Positions 18,501 to 29,600 of a stretch of 64,000 nt of DNA are shown here, piece by piece. A program made the translations under genes and the position numbers. The DNA comes from Nostoc sp. 'Peltigera membranacea cyanobiont' N6. GTDB lineage: Bacteria; Cyanobacteriota; Cyanobacteriia; Cyanobacteriales; Nostocaceae. The DNA lies in contig NZ_CP026681.1 of NCBI RefSeq assembly GCF_002949735.1, forward strand, positions 2,170,001-2,234,000, written 5' to 3'. Each line of letters begins with the position of its first letter. The first letter of the stretch is position 1. The notes beneath the pieces were generated by a model. That model made no database searches, was not told where the DNA came from, and saw nothing but the letters and a program-made list of their open reading frames with translations.

Positions 18501-21500
18501 AAGCCAACATCCCCATGTTCAAGCATCATGTGTCATAACTCGTGAAGATACTCCTGGTGACAAGCGCTTAGTTGCCTACATCGTACCTCAACCACAAGTA
18601 ACACTCACAATTAGCGAACTACGTAGCAACCTCAAGGAAAAGTTACCAGACTACATGGTTCCTTCGGCAATAGTCATCCTGGAGTCTTTACCCCTAACCC
18701 CCAATGGCAAAATAGACCGTCGCGCTTTACCAGCACCAGAGCCAAGTAGTGAATTATTAGAGAAATATGTCGCCCCACGCAACCCCATCGAAGAAATACT
18801 GTCACTGATTTGGCAACAAGTCCTAAAAGTAGACCTTGTAGGCAGACATGATAACTTCTTTCAGCTAGGGGGACACTCACTACTCGCAACGCAACTTATT
18901 TCCCGTGTGCGTAGCAGCTTGAAAGTAGAACTACCATTGCGATCGCTATTTGCTGCACCAACGATCGCTGAATTATCGCATAACATTCAACAGTTGCAGC
19001 AACAAGACTTAGAACTTGCCGCACCACCCATTTTAAAGCGGGCAGAGAATGCAGAAACACTACTATCTTATGCTCAACAGCGTTTATGGTTTTTAGACCA
19101 GTTTGAGCCGAACAGTGCCTCATACAACATTCCTTTCGGGTTGCGTTTAGTAGGAACTCTTAATGTTGTCGCCTTAGAACAAAGCTTAATTGAAATTATT
19201 CATCGCCACGAAGCATTACGCGCTAACTTCATCACAGTTGATGGACAAGCTACTCAAATCATTCAAATACAACCAAATTGGTCAGTTGCAGTTGTTGACT
19301 TAAAGCATTTACCTTTAACAGAACAAAAAACTGCTGCACAGAAATTAGTCCAAGAACAAGCGTTTCTTCCTTTTGACTTAGCTGATAATGCATTAATTAA
19401 AGCGACATTAATAGCGCTGTCTTCTACAGAGCAGTGGTTATTAGTGTGTATGCACCACGTTGTGAGTGATGGCTGGTCAATAGGTGTGTTCGTGGAGGAG
19501 TTACAAGTACTGTACAATGCTTATTCTCAAGGTGAACTTTCACCCTTATTACCACTGCCGATTCAGTATGCAGATTTCGCAATTTGGCAAAGACAATGGT
19601 TGCAAGGGGAGCTTCTACAAAACCAATTAAGTTACTGGAAACAACAATTGGCAAATGCACCTACGTTCTTGCCATTACCCACAGATAGACCTAGACCTGC
19701 TGTACAGACTTTCAATGGCGCATATCTTGAGTTTGCTTTGTCTAGTGAACTAACTCAACGGTTGTTGCAGTTAAGTCAACAGCAAGGGGTGACTTTGTTT
19801 ATGACTTTGCTAGCAGCTTATAATACCCTCCTTTATCGCTACACAGGACAAGAAGATATTTTGGTGGGGACGCCAATTGCCAACCGCGATCGCACCGAGA
19901 TAGAAGGGTTAATTGGCTTTTTTGTCAACACTTTAGTAATGCGGACTGATTTATCTCTTAATCCTAGTTTTAACGAATTACTCCCACGTATCCGGGAAAT
20001 GGCACTGTCCGCTTATGCTCATCAAGATTTGCCCTTTGAAATGTTGGTGGAAGCATTGCAGCCACAACGGGATCTCAGCTATACACCACTATTTCAGGTG
20101 ATGTTCGTTCTCAATAATGCGCCCACATCTGAAATAGAGTTGACTGAGTTAACTGTCAGTTCCTTGCTCATAGAAAGTGCGATCGCCAAGTTTGATTTAA
20201 CTTTATCAATGGAAAACACTACCACTGGACTAGTGGGAGGGTGGGAATACAACACTGACTTGTTTGATAGCAACACAATTGAACGGATAACTGGTCATTT
20301 TGTGACACTGCTAGAAGCTATTGTTGCTAATCCTCAAGAGCGGATTTCTCAATTATCAATGCTCACAGCATCTGAGCAACAACAATTATTAGTTGAGTGG
20401 AATGATACAAGCGTAGATTATCCCCAAGATAAATGTATCCATCAGTTGTTTGAAGAACAAGTGGAACGCACCCCCGATGCTGTAGCGGTAGTGTTTGAGA
20501 ATCAACAATTGACCTACCACGAGTTGAATTGTCGTGCTAACCAGTTAGCGCATTACTTGCGGTCTTTGGGAGTGTCCGCCGACGTGCTGGTGGGGATATG
20601 TGTGGAGCGTTCTTTAGAGATGGTGGTGGGATTACTTGGCATTCTCAAGGCGGGTGGGGCTTACGTACCACTTGACCCTGAGTATCCCCAAGAGCGTCTG
20701 AGCTTTATGCTTGCAGATGCTCAAGTTTCCGTGCTACTTACCCAACAGCATCTAGTTGAGAAATTACCTGAACATCAAGCGCGTGTAGTCCACTTAGATA
20801 AAGACTGGTTTGCGATCGCTAAGTCTAGCCAGGAGAATCTAATTGCCCAGGTGCAAGCTAGTAACATAGCTTATGTGATTTATACTTCTGGCTCTACTGG
20901 TCAACCAAAGGGGGTAATGCTATCTCACAGTAACCTTTGCAACCACATGTTCTGGATGCAAGCAACATTCCCCTTGACTGAAAAAGACAAAGTACTGCAA
21001 AAAACTCCCTTTGCCTTTGATGCCTCAGTTTGGGAATTTTACGCTCCATTGTTAGCAGGTGGACAGTTGTTAATAGCTGAACCAGGAGGTCATACTGACA
21101 GTGCTTATCTCTTAAGGTTAATTGCCCAACAGCAGGTAACTACTATTCAACTGGTTCCATCTTTACTGCAAATGCTTCTACAACAGGGAGGAATCGAAAC
21201 TTGTCACTCCCTCAAACACGTGTTCTGTGGCGGTGAAGTCTTACCCGTTACTCTCCAAGAAGGCTTATTAAGTAAGCTAGATGTAAATTTACACAATCTC
21301 TACGGGCCAACAGAGGCTTGTATTGATGCAACTTTCTGGAATTGTCAGCGTGAGATTTATCCACAACTTGTCCCCATTGGCCGTCCAATTGACAACACGC
21401 AAATCTACATACTCGACCAAAACTTACAACCAGTACCTGTAGGTGTACCAGGAGAACTGCATATTGGTGGTGCAGGATTAGCAAAAGGATACCTTAACCG

Positions 21501-23619
21501 AAGCGAGTTAACACAAGAAAAATTTATCCCCAACCCCTTCAGTGGAAGCAGGGAAGGAGAACGCTTATACAAAACAGGAGACTTAGCACGTTATCTACCA
21601 GATGGCAATATCGAATACCTGGGTCGCATTGACAACCAAGTAAAAATCCGGGGATTCCGCATCGAATTGGGGGAAATCGAAGCAGCACTAAGCCAACATC
21701 CCCATGTGCAAGCATCTGTGGTCATCATCCGCGAAGACATTCCCGGAAATAAACGCTTAGTCGCTTATGTAGTACCGCAGCCACAGATAACACCCACAGT
21801 TAGCCAATTGCGTAGTTTCCTTAAAGAAAAACTACCAGACTACATGATACCAAGTGCGATCGTCACCCTAGAATCCCTACCGCTTACCCCCAACGGCAAA
21901 ATAGACCGTCACGCTTTACCAGAACCAGAAGCACGCACAGGAATAGAAAGCAGCCTAGTAGCACCGCGCACCCCCATTGAAGAAAAATTAGCTCAAATTT
22001 GGGAGCAAGTATTAAGAGTAGAGCAAATAGGCATACACGATAACTTTTTTGAACTAGGAGGAGATTCCATCCTCAGTATTCAAATCATCAGCAGAGCAAA
22101 AGTTGCCGGAATAGAATTGACAATCAAACAACTATTTGCCAATCAAACTATTGCCCAATTAGCCACAGTCGTAGGTACAACAAAAACACTCTCAATTGAA
22201 CAAGGATTAGTCACAGGGACATTACCCCTAACACCAATTCAACACTGGTTTTTCGAGCAAAAATTACCAGAGAAACACCACTTTAATCAATCATTTCTCC
22301 TCACAGTACCATCAGACCTCGACCTAGAAATATTAGAGCAAGTATGGCTGCAACTACTAAAACATCATGATGCCCTAAGGCTAAGATTCACCCAAACAGA
22401 CACAATATGGCAGCAGATTCACACCGCGCCAACTGATAATATTACTATCCCCCGTTTTGACTTATCCACAGTTCCAGAAACTGAGATAGAAACTGTCATT
22501 GAAACCACAGCCAATGAATTACAGGCGAGTTTAAATCTTTCAGGAAATCTCGTGCAAGTAGCATTTTTCTGGTTGGGTATTGACAAAAAAGCCAGATTAA
22601 TAATAATAATTCACCACCTCGTAGTAGACGGTGTTTCTTGGCGGATATTATTAGAAGATTTGCAGACAGCTTACCAGCAACTAAGTCAAGGCAAAACCAT
22701 TCAGCTACCTGCAAAAACTACATCCTTCAAAGATTGGGCGCGACAACTGACAGAATATGCACAATCAGAAGTCTTGAAATCAGAACTAGATTATTGGTTG
22801 AGTCCATCTTACGATGCAGTTGACTCCATCCCGGTAGACTATGCACAAGGAATAAACACTACTGCATCGGCTAGGACAGTATCAGTATTATTAAACGAAA
22901 CCGAAACACTTTCCCTCCTGCAAGATGTTCCGAAAGCTTATAAAACGCAAATAAACGATATCTTGTTAACTGCCTTAGTACTGGTGTTGAGCGAATGGAC
23001 TAACTCTGGGTCAGTGTTATTCAACTTAGAAGGTCATGGGCGGGAGGAGATAATCGATGATGTAGACTTATCACGCACTGTTGGCTGGTTTACAACAATT
23101 TTCCCAGTTGTTGTGGAACTGGAAATCATAGATGATTTGGGTACTGCTTTAAAATCCGTCAAGGAACAATTACGTATAATTCCTAATAAAGGGATTGGCT
23201 ATGGTTTATTACATTATCTGAATGTTGATGCAGAAATTAACGCCCAACTAGAGAAAATTCCTCAAGCAGAAATTAGCTTCAATTATTTGGGACAATTTGC
23301 TCAAGTTGTGAATACATCTTCTCTGATGCAAATAGCTCATGAACCTAGCGGAAACAGCCAGAGTTTACAAGGTCAGCGCCATTATTTGCTAGACATTAAT
23401 GCCATCATTATTAACGAAAAACTGCAAATAGATTGGACATACAGCAGCAATATACATCAGCACGAAACGATTGAGAATGTTGCTCAAGAATTTGTCGAAA
23501 CTTTGCAAGAGTTAATTGCTCATTGTTTATCAACAGAAAATGCAGGTTATACGCCTACAGATTTCCCATTAATTCAACTTAACCAACTAGAAATAGATCA
23601 GATATTACAAAATTTATGA
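12502..23619 (+). CDS. NRPS, modules 1-3 (dock-C-A-T, C-A-T, C-A-T-E); NcpA-like, predicted Tyr-Gly-D-Gln
   Basis: 3705 residues. A TubC-type docking domain (1-55) precedes C1 (62-500), A1 (537-1025) and T1 (Ser1073). C2 has HHVVCDG at 1265, then A2 (1597-2070) and T2 (Ser2126). C3, A3 and T3 follow (GGDS, Ser3189), then an epimerase (3235-3680, HHLVVDG at 3371). Binding-pocket residues I extracted against GrsA are DASTVAAVCK (Tyr), DILQLGLIWK (Gly) and DAWQFGLIDK (Gln), so module 3 yields D-Gln. This equals the order in nostocyclopeptide synthetase NcpA. C1 has HQIVGDF instead of HHxxxDG, so the catalytic second His is lost and C1 is probably idle, leaving a free Tyr amine. The stop overlaps the next start by ATGA. 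Confidence 0.92.
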   Translation: MNLTKLLENLSAKNVELWVDGDKLCYRSPEHSLTPELLREMKQSEPEIIRILSQNSDRSATYPLSHGQKALWFLYQLAPNSIAYNATYAAKLVTSLDISALKQAAQALVERHPLLRTTFTTIDGEPVQTVHENQQVNFSIQEAFDLGQDDINNWLSEKSDRPFNLEQGPILRFDLLINHIKTDKLATKEYILLITLHQIVGDFCSLEIIIGELRALYKAMSTTGYAYATRETAQLSTQNYQYQDYINWSEQMLASSVGESLWTYWQQQLSGELPLLNLPTERPRPQTKTYNGASRLFTVEKELRQKLTELATRESASLYILLLTALQILLRRYTNQEDILIGSPMVNRSRSEFENIVGHFTNPVVLRGDLSGKPTFKELLERSHSCVSDAQDHQDYPFPLLVEQLQPVRNPGFSPLYQVALIWNCSHQNIDINNDLILESMIPESRGAAFDLTLTILEGTDSLKGTWNYNTDLFDDSAIARMMGHFVTMLSAIVANPQQRIDQLPMLTQSEERQLLVEWNDTQVDYAFDKCIHQVFEEQVERTPDAVAVVFENQQLTYRELNSRANQLAYYLQSLGVKPDVLVGICVERSLEMVVGLLGILKAGGAYVPLDPEYPQDRLSFMLEDAQVPVLISQQRFLDRLPEYQAKLICLDEVWSEILQNQQNNLIEVVKSTDLANVIYTSGSTGKPKGVMVEHSGLCNLAQAQIQAFGLSGDSRVLQFASFSFDACISEILMALGSGARLYLGTKDSIMPGIPLIERLKNDGITHVTLPPSALAVLPVEELPTLQAIVVAGEACPLELMRQWSKGRNFFNAYGPTEASVCATVAKCTPEDEKVTIGHPIANAEIYILDSQLQPVPIGVPGELHIGGAGLARGYLNRPELTQEKFIPNPFSRSRGAGEQGSRGRERLYKTGDLARYLPDANIEYLGRIDNQVKIRGFRIELGEIEATLSQHPHVQASCVIAREDTPSDKRLVAYIVLQPEQTATVKELRSFLKEKLPEYMVPSAIAILESLPLTPNGKIDRRALPEPSSELSEKYVAPRTPIEEILAVIWQQVLKLELVGRHDNFFELGGHSLLATQFISRARSRLKVEISLRELFAAPTIAELAPSIQQLQQQNIELSAPPILRRVENTEIPLSFAQQRLWFLNQLESNSALYNIAIGLRLVGTLNVAALEQSLKELIDRHEVLRTNFVTVDGKPTQIIQTQTNWTVAVVDLQHLPLTEQQTAAQKLLEQKAIEPFDLANDALIRATLVMLSSKEQCLLVCMHHVVCDGWSIGVFVQELEALYNAYSIGQASPLLALPIQYADFAIWQRQWLQGEVLQNHLSYWEKQLANAPTFLPLPTDRPRPAVQTFNGSYHVFTLSVELTQRLLQLSQQQGCTLFMTLLGAYNTLLYRYTGQSDILVGTPIANRDRAEIEGLMGFFVNTLVMRTDLAGNPSFNELLLRLREMALSAYAHQDLPFEMLVEALEPERDLSYTPLFQAMFVLLNAPMSEIELTELSVSGLPIGITTSKFDLTLSMENTPNGLFGWWEYNTDLFDSSTIERMTGHFLTLLEAIVANPIERISQLPMLTASEQQQLLVEWNDTSVDYPQDKCIHQLFEEQVERTPNAIAVVFENQQLTYHELNCRANQLAHYLQSLGVGADVLVGICVERSLEMLVGLLGILKAGGAYVPLDPEYPQDRLSFILEDAQVSVLLTQQHLVEKLPECQAQLVSLDTNWQFISQLPQGNPITNVQASNLAYVIYTSGSTGQPKGVQISHSAVSNFLSAMQQRPGITKQDTLLAITTISFDIAALEIFLPITVGACLVIASRDVTLDGRELCDLLVKSKATIMQATPATWRLLLDSNYQFSDLKILCGGEALPWDLVSKLLARSASLWNLYGPTEATIWSSICQLESNESLISIGRPISNTQIYILDQNLQPVPVGVPGELHIGGAGLARGYLKRPELTQEKFIPNPFNNSKLYKTGDLARYLPDGNIEYLGRIDNQVKIRGFRIELGEIEVALSQHPHVQASCVITREDTPGDKRLVAYIVPQPQVTLTISELRSNLKEKLPDYMVPSAIVILESLPLTPNGKIDRRALPAPEPSSELLEKYVAPRNPIEEILSLIWQQVLKVDLVGRHDNFFQLGGHSLLATQLISRVRSSLKVELPLRSLFAAPTIAELSHNIQQLQQQDLELAAPPILKRAENAETLLSYAQQRLWFLDQFEPNSASYNIPFGLRLVGTLNVVALEQSLIEIIHRHEALRANFITVDGQATQIIQIQPNWSVAVVDLKHLPLTEQKTAAQKLVQEQAFLPFDLADNALIKATLIALSSTEQWLLVCMHHVVSDGWSIGVFVEELQVLYNAYSQGELSPLLPLPIQYADFAIWQRQWLQGELLQNQLSYWKQQLANAPTFLPLPTDRPRPAVQTFNGAYLEFALSSELTQRLLQLSQQQGVTLFMTLLAAYNTLLYRYTGQEDILVGTPIANRDRTEIEGLIGFFVNTLVMRTDLSLNPSFNELLPRIREMALSAYAHQDLPFEMLVEALQPQRDLSYTPLFQVMFVLNNAPTSEIELTELTVSSLLIESAIAKFDLTLSMENTTTGLVGGWEYNTDLFDSNTIERITGHFVTLLEAIVANPQERISQLSMLTASEQQQLLVEWNDTSVDYPQDKCIHQLFEEQVERTPDAVAVVFENQQLTYHELNCRANQLAHYLRSLGVSADVLVGICVERSLEMVVGLLGILKAGGAYVPLDPEYPQERLSFMLADAQVSVLLTQQHLVEKLPEHQARVVHLDKDWFAIAKSSQENLIAQVQASNIAYVIYTSGSTGQPKGVMLSHSNLCNHMFWMQATFPLTEKDKVLQKTPFAFDASVWEFYAPLLAGGQLLIAEPGGHTDSAYLLRLIAQQQVTTIQLVPSLLQMLLQQGGIETCHSLKHVFCGGEVLPVTLQEGLLSKLDVNLHNLYGPTEACIDATFWNCQREIYPQLVPIGRPIDNTQIYILDQNLQPVPVGVPGELHIGGAGLAKGYLNRSELTQEKFIPNPFSGSREGERLYKTGDLARYLPDGNIEYLGRIDNQVKIRGFRIELGEIEAALSQHPHVQASVVIIREDIPGNKRLVAYVVPQPQITPTVSQLRSFLKEKLPDYMIPSAIVTLESLPLTPNGKIDRHALPEPEARTGIESSLVAPRTPIEEKLAQIWEQVLRVEQIGIHDNFFELGGDSILSIQIISRAKVAGIELTIKQLFANQTIAQLATVVGTTKTLSIEQGLVTGTLPLTPIQHWFFEQKLPEKHHFNQSFLLTVPSDLDLEILEQVWLQLLKHHDALRLRFTQTDTIWQQIHTAPTDNITIPRFDLSTVPETEIETVIETTANELQASLNLSGNLVQVAFFWLGIDKKARLIIIIHHLVVDGVSWRILLEDLQTAYQQLSQGKTIQLPAKTTSFKDWARQLTEYAQSEVLKSELDYWLSPSYDAVDSIPVDYAQGINTTASARTVSVLLNETETLSLLQDVPKAYKTQINDILLTALVLVLSEWTNSGSVLFNLEGHGREEIIDDVDLSRTVGWFTTIFPVVVELEIIDDLGTALKSVKEQLRIIPNKGIGYGLLHYLNVDAEINAQLEKIPQAEISFNYLGQFAQVVNTSSLMQIAHEPSGNSQSLQGQRHYLLDINAIIINEKLQIDWTYSSNIHQHETIENVAQEFVETLQELIAHCLSTENAGYTPTDFPLIQLNQLEIDQILQNL
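15177..15216. repeat. GGGAGCA heptad repeat inserted in the A1 loop
   Basis: In-frame repeats of GGGGAGCA type encode SRGAGEQGSRG between FIPNPF and LYKTGD of A1. The A2 domain has only a short NNSK linker at this point. Confidence 0.8.
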
Positions 23620-26600
23620 AATTAGAACTTAGCAAAACTAATCGCCAAAATATTGAAGATATTTATCCCTTATCTCCCATGCAAGAGGGGATGCTGTTTG
23701 AAAGTTTATATGCTCCAGACTCAGGCGTATATTTTGAGCAGATAACTTGCATTTTGACGGGAAACCTAGATGTAAAAACTTTCGAGCAAGCTTGGCAGCA
23801 AGTGGTAGCTCGGCATCCCGTCTTCCGCACAGCGTTTCTATGGGAGTCTTTGAGCCAGCCAGTTCAAGTGGTGTATCGACAGGTAAATGTGACAGTCGAA
23901 ACTTATGACTGGCGGGAGTTATCTGCACAAGAGCAGCAACAGCAATTAGAGACTTTTCTGGATTCGGAGCGACAACAGGGTTTCCAAGTGTCGCAAGCGC
24001 CATTGATGCGTCTACATCTAATCCAGTTGGATGGGAATACTTATCAGTTTGTTTGGTGTCATCATCATTTATTACTTGATGGCTGGTCGTCACCTTTGGT
24101 TTTCCAAGACCTGTTGGAGTTTTATCAAGCTATTTCTCAAGGTAAAAGTTTATCTAACATCGCAACTGTCAGCTACCGTAACTATATTGCTTGGTTACAG
24201 CAACAGAATCGAGATTTAGCTAAAGAATTTTGGCGACAAAAACTCCAAGGTTTTACTACACCAACTCCTTTGACTGTGGATAAACCATTGTCAATGCGGG
24301 AGAAGCATTCGGGCTATAGCGAACAACAAATTGACTTAACTGTGCCAGCGACAGCAGCAGTAATGTCTTTTGTCAGACAGCATAAATTGACGATGAGTAA
24401 TTTGGTGCAGGCAACTTGGGGATTGTTGCTGTCTCGCTACAGCCAAGAAACAGATGTGGTTTTTGGTGCAACTGTTTCTGGTCGTCCGCCTGAACTTGTT
24501 GGTGTAGAGTCGATAGTGGGTTTGTTTATCAATACTCTGCCAGTGCGGGTGCAAATCTCCGAGCAGACTGAATTGCTGGGTTTATTGAAGGATTTACAGG
24601 CGCAACAGATTGAATCTGAGCAGTTTTCCTATAGCTCATTGGTAGAGATTCAGGGGCTGAGTGATGTTCTCAGAGGTACATCTTTATTTGAGAGTATTGT
24701 TGTTTTTGAGAATTATCCTATTGATACTGCTGTTCTACAAGGCAATAGCGATTTTTCCCTCTCGAATTTTAGGTGGATTGAACAAACAAATTATCCTCTG
24801 GCGGTTTTAGTTTCCCCTGGTGAGCAGTTGTCGCTGAGGGTGATGTACGATGCTAGTCGGTTTGAAGATGGAACGATTAGCCGGATGCTAGGTCATTTTA
24901 GAACAATGCTTGAGGCGATTGTTGCTAATCCTCAGCAACGAATTTCCCAGTTGCCAATGCTAACAAAATCTGAGCAGCAACAGTTATTAGTTGACTGGAA
25001 TGATACCCAGATAAATTATCCCCAAGATAAATGTATCCATAAGTTGTTTGAGGCGCAGGTAGAACGTACACCCGATGCTGTGGCGGTGGTGTTTGAGAAT
25101 CAACAACTGACATATCACCAGTTGAATTGTCGTGCTAATCAATTGGCGCATTACTTGCAGTCCTTGGGTGTAAAACCAGATGTATTAGTGGGGATATGTG
25201 TAGAACGCTCCCTAGAAATGCTAGTAGGAATACTGGGAATTCTCAAAGCAGGTGGCGCTTATGTACCACTTGACCCAGAATATCCCCAAGACCGTTTACG
25301 CTTCATGTTAGAAGATGCGGCTGTGTCAGTGCTGCTTACCCAACAAAAATTAGTTGAGAAATTACCTGAGCATCAGGCCCGTGTCGTCTACTTAGACACC
25401 GACTGGCAACTCCTAAACCAGTTGAGCCTGGAGAATCTTATCTCTGGTGTGCAAGAGAATAACTTAGGTTACGTGATTTACACCTCTGGTTCTACAGGTC
25501 AACCAAAGGGTGTAGCCATGAATCAGCTTCCTCTTTGCAATCTCATACTGTGGCAACTGCAAAATTCGCCAATTTCCTCTAGTGGAGTAAAAACCCTGCA
25601 ATTTGCTCCTGTCAGCTTTGATGTCTCCTTTCAAGAAATGTTCTCTACCTGGTTTTCTGGAGGCACATTGCTGTTGATTGTGGAGCAATTGCGTCGAGAA
25701 CCGTTGGCTTTATTAGGTTTACTCCAAGAACAAGCTGTTGAAAGACTGTTTGTTCCTTTTGTTGCTTTACAGCAACTAGCGGAGGTAGCTGTTAGTAATG
25801 AATTAGTTACCAGTAATCTGAGGGAAATCATTACTGCTGGGGAACAGTTACAGATTACTCCTGCCATTTCCAAGTGGCTGACTCAGCTAAGTGATTGTAC
25901 TCTGCATAATCATTACGGGCCATCAGAGAGCCATGTGGTCATCACTTTTACTCTGATTAATTCAGTGGAAACTTGGCCGCCACTTCCTCCAATTGGCCGT
26001 CCCATAGCCAATACGCAAATCTACATCCTGGATAAGTATTTACAGCCTGTACCTGTGGGTGTAGCAGGGGAACTGCACATCGGTGGTGTGTCCTTAGCGC
26101 GAGGCTACTTGAACCGACCAGAGTTAACACAAGAAAAATTTATTCCCAACCCGTTTCGTAGAAGCAGGGGAGCAGGGGAGCAAGGGAGCAGGGGGGGAGA
26201 AAGTCTCTACAAAACTGGGGACTTGGCTCGTTATTTACCAGATGGCAACATCGAATACCTGGGACGCATCGATAACCAAGTAAAAATCCGGGGATTCCGC
26301 ATTGAGTTGGGAGAAATTGAAGCAGTACTGAGCCAATGTGAAGACGTGCAAGTATGTTGTGTCATCGCCCGCGAAGATACTCCTGGCGATAAACGCCTAG
26401 TAGCATACATCGTTACCCAGCTAGAGCAGACACTCACAGTAAGCGTTCTACGGCAATTCCTCAAGTCCAAGCTACCAGACTACATGGTACCAAGTGCAAT
26501 AGTCATCTTGGAATCTTTACCCCTAACCCCCAACGGCAAAGTAAACCGTCGCGCCCTACCAGCACCAGAGCCAAGTAGTGAATTATTAGAGAAATATGTC

Positions 26601-29600
26601 GCCCCACGCACCCCAATTGAAGAAATACTGGCACTGATTTGGCAACAAGTCCTAAAAGTAGAGCTTTTAGGCAGACATGATAATTTCTTTGAGTTAGGAG
26701 GACACTCTCTACTAGCAACACAACTTATCTCCCGTGTGCGTAGCAGCTTGAAAGTAGAACTGCCATTGCGTTCGTTATTTGCAGCACCAACAATTGCCCA
26801 ATTAGCACCATCGATTCAGCAACTACAGCAGCAAAACTTAGAAATTGCTGCACCACCCATATTATCCAGGACAGGGAATGCAGAATTACCACTGTCTTAT
26901 GCTCAACAGCGTTTATGGTTTTTAGACCAGTTGGAGCCGAACAGTGCTTCATACAACATCCTCTTCGGGTTGTGTTTAGCCGGAACTCTTAATGTTGCCG
27001 CGCTACAACAAAGCTTAATTGAAATTATTCATCGTCAAGAAGCATTACGCACTAACTTCATCACAGTTGATGGACAAGCTGCTCAAATCATTCAAACAGA
27101 AACGAATTGGACAGTTACAGTTGTTGATTTGCAGCATTTACCGTTAACAGAACAAAAAACTGCTGCACAGAAATTAGTGCAAGAACAAACAATTCAGCCT
27201 TTTGACTTAGAGTCAGAAGCATTAATCAGAGCGACATTAGTAATGCTGTCTCCTACAGAACAGTGGTTATTAGTGTGTATGCACCACGTTGTCTCTGATG
27301 GCTGGTCAATAAGTGTATTTGTCCAGGAGCTACAAGCACTGTACAATGCTTATTCTCAAGGTCAACTGTCACCTTTAACACCACTGCCAATTCAGTACGC
27401 AGATTTTGCAATTTGGCAAAGAGAATGGTTGCAAGGGGAAGTACTGAACAGCCAATTGAGTTATTGGGAACAACAATTGGCAAATGCACCTACGTTCTTG
27501 CCATTACCCACAGACAGAACCAGACCTGCTGTGCAGACTTTCAATGGCGCATATCTTGAGTTTGCCCTCTCTGGTGAACTAACTCAAAAGTTGGTAAAAC
27601 TGAGTCAACAGCAAGGAGTGACTTTGTTCATGACCTTGTTAACGGCATATAATACCCTGCTTTATCGTTACACAGGACAAACAGATATTTTGGTGGGGAC
27701 ACCAATTGCTAACCGCGATCGCGCTGAGATAGAAGGGTTAATTGGCTTTTTTGTCAATACCTTAGTCATGCGGACTAACTTGACAGAAAACCCCAGCTTT
27801 AGCGAATTACTGCCGCGTATCCGGGAAATGGCATTATCCGCATACGCTCATCAAGATTTGCCCTTTGAAATGTTGGTGGAAGCATTGCAACCAGAACGAG
27901 ACTTGAGCCATACACCACTGTTCCAGGTAATGTTTGTTCTGAATAATCCGCCCATATCTGAAATAGAGTTGACTGGGTTAACCGTCAGTTCCTTGCCTAT
28001 AGAAAGTGCGAGCGCCAAGTTTGACCTTATCTTAGGAATGCAAAACACTAACAATGGACTCGTGGGGTGGTGGGAGTACAACACTGACTTGTTTGATTGC
28101 AGCACTATCGAACGGATGACTGGTCATTTTGTGACACTGCTGGAAAGTATTGTCGCCAATCCCCAAGAGAGGATTTCTCAATTACCAATGCTCACAGCAT
28201 CTGAGCAGCAACAGTTATTAGTTGAGTGGAATGATACAAGCGTAGATTATCCCCAGGATAAATGTATCCATCAGTTGTTTGAGGAGCAGGTAGAGCGTAC
28301 ACCCGATGCAGTCGCGGTGGTGTTTGAGAATCAACAATTGACGTACCACCAGTTGAATTGTCGTGCTAACCAGTTGGCGCATTATTTGCGGTCTTTGGGA
28401 GTGGGAGCTGACGTACTGGTGGGGATATGTGTGGAGCGTTCTTTAGAGATGGTGGTAGGACTGTTGGGCATTCTCAAGGCGGGTGGGTCTTATGTACCAC
28501 TTGACCCTGAGTATCCCCAAGACCGTCTGAGTTTTATGCTCGAAGACGCTCAAGTTTCAGTATTACTGAGTCAGCAGCAATTAGTTGAGAAATTACCAGA
28601 ACATCAAGCGCGTGTTGTTTGCTTAGATACCGACTGGCAAATCATTCCCCAGTCGAATCAGCAAAATCCGATCGTTGGTGTGCAAGCTAGTAACTTGGCT
28701 TATATAATTTACACTTCGGGTTCCACCGGAAAGCCGAAAGGAGCGATAAATACGCATCTAGGGATTTGCAATCGCCTCCTGTGGATGCAGCAAGCCTATC
28801 AATTAACAGAAATAGACTGCGTTTTACAGAAAACTCCTTTCAGCTTCGATGTCTCCGTTTGGGAGTTTTTCTGGCCATTATTGACTGGAGCGCGTTTAGT
28901 TGTAGCTAAACCAGGTGGACATAGAGATAGTGGTTACTTGGTCAACCTAATACTAGAACAGCAAGTTACTACACTGCATTTTGTCCCTTCGATGCTCCAG
29001 ATTTTCTTAGAAGAACCGGGTTTAAAAGATTGCAGTAGCTTGAAGCGAGTTATTTGTAGTGGCGAACCACTGCCAAAAGAACTTCAGGAACGCTTTTTTG
29101 CCTGTTTAGGGTGTCAATTGCATAATCTCTACGGGCCGACAGAAGCAGCAATTGATGTCACCTTCTGGGAATGTCAATCAGAAAGCAATTTGAAAACTGT
29201 ACCTATTGGTCGCCCAATTTCCAATACGCAAATCTACATACTCGACCAAAACTTACAACCAGTACCTGTGGGTGTACCAGGAGAGTTACACATCGGTGGT
29301 GCAGGATTAGCAAAAGGATACCTCAACCGCCCAGAGTTAACACAAGAGAAATTCATCCCGAACCCCTTCAGTGGAAGCAGGAGAGCGGGGGAGCAGAGGA
29401 GCAGAGGGACAGGGGAAGGGGAGCGAAGAAGAAAAATAGCCCAATCTCCAGCCTCCAGTCCTCGCCTGTATAAAACCGGAGATTTGGCTCGTTATTTACC
29501 AGATGGCGATATAGAATATCTGGGACGTATCGACAATCAAGTAAAAATCCGTGGATTCCGTATCGAATTGGGAGAAATCGAAGCAGCACTAAGCCAACAT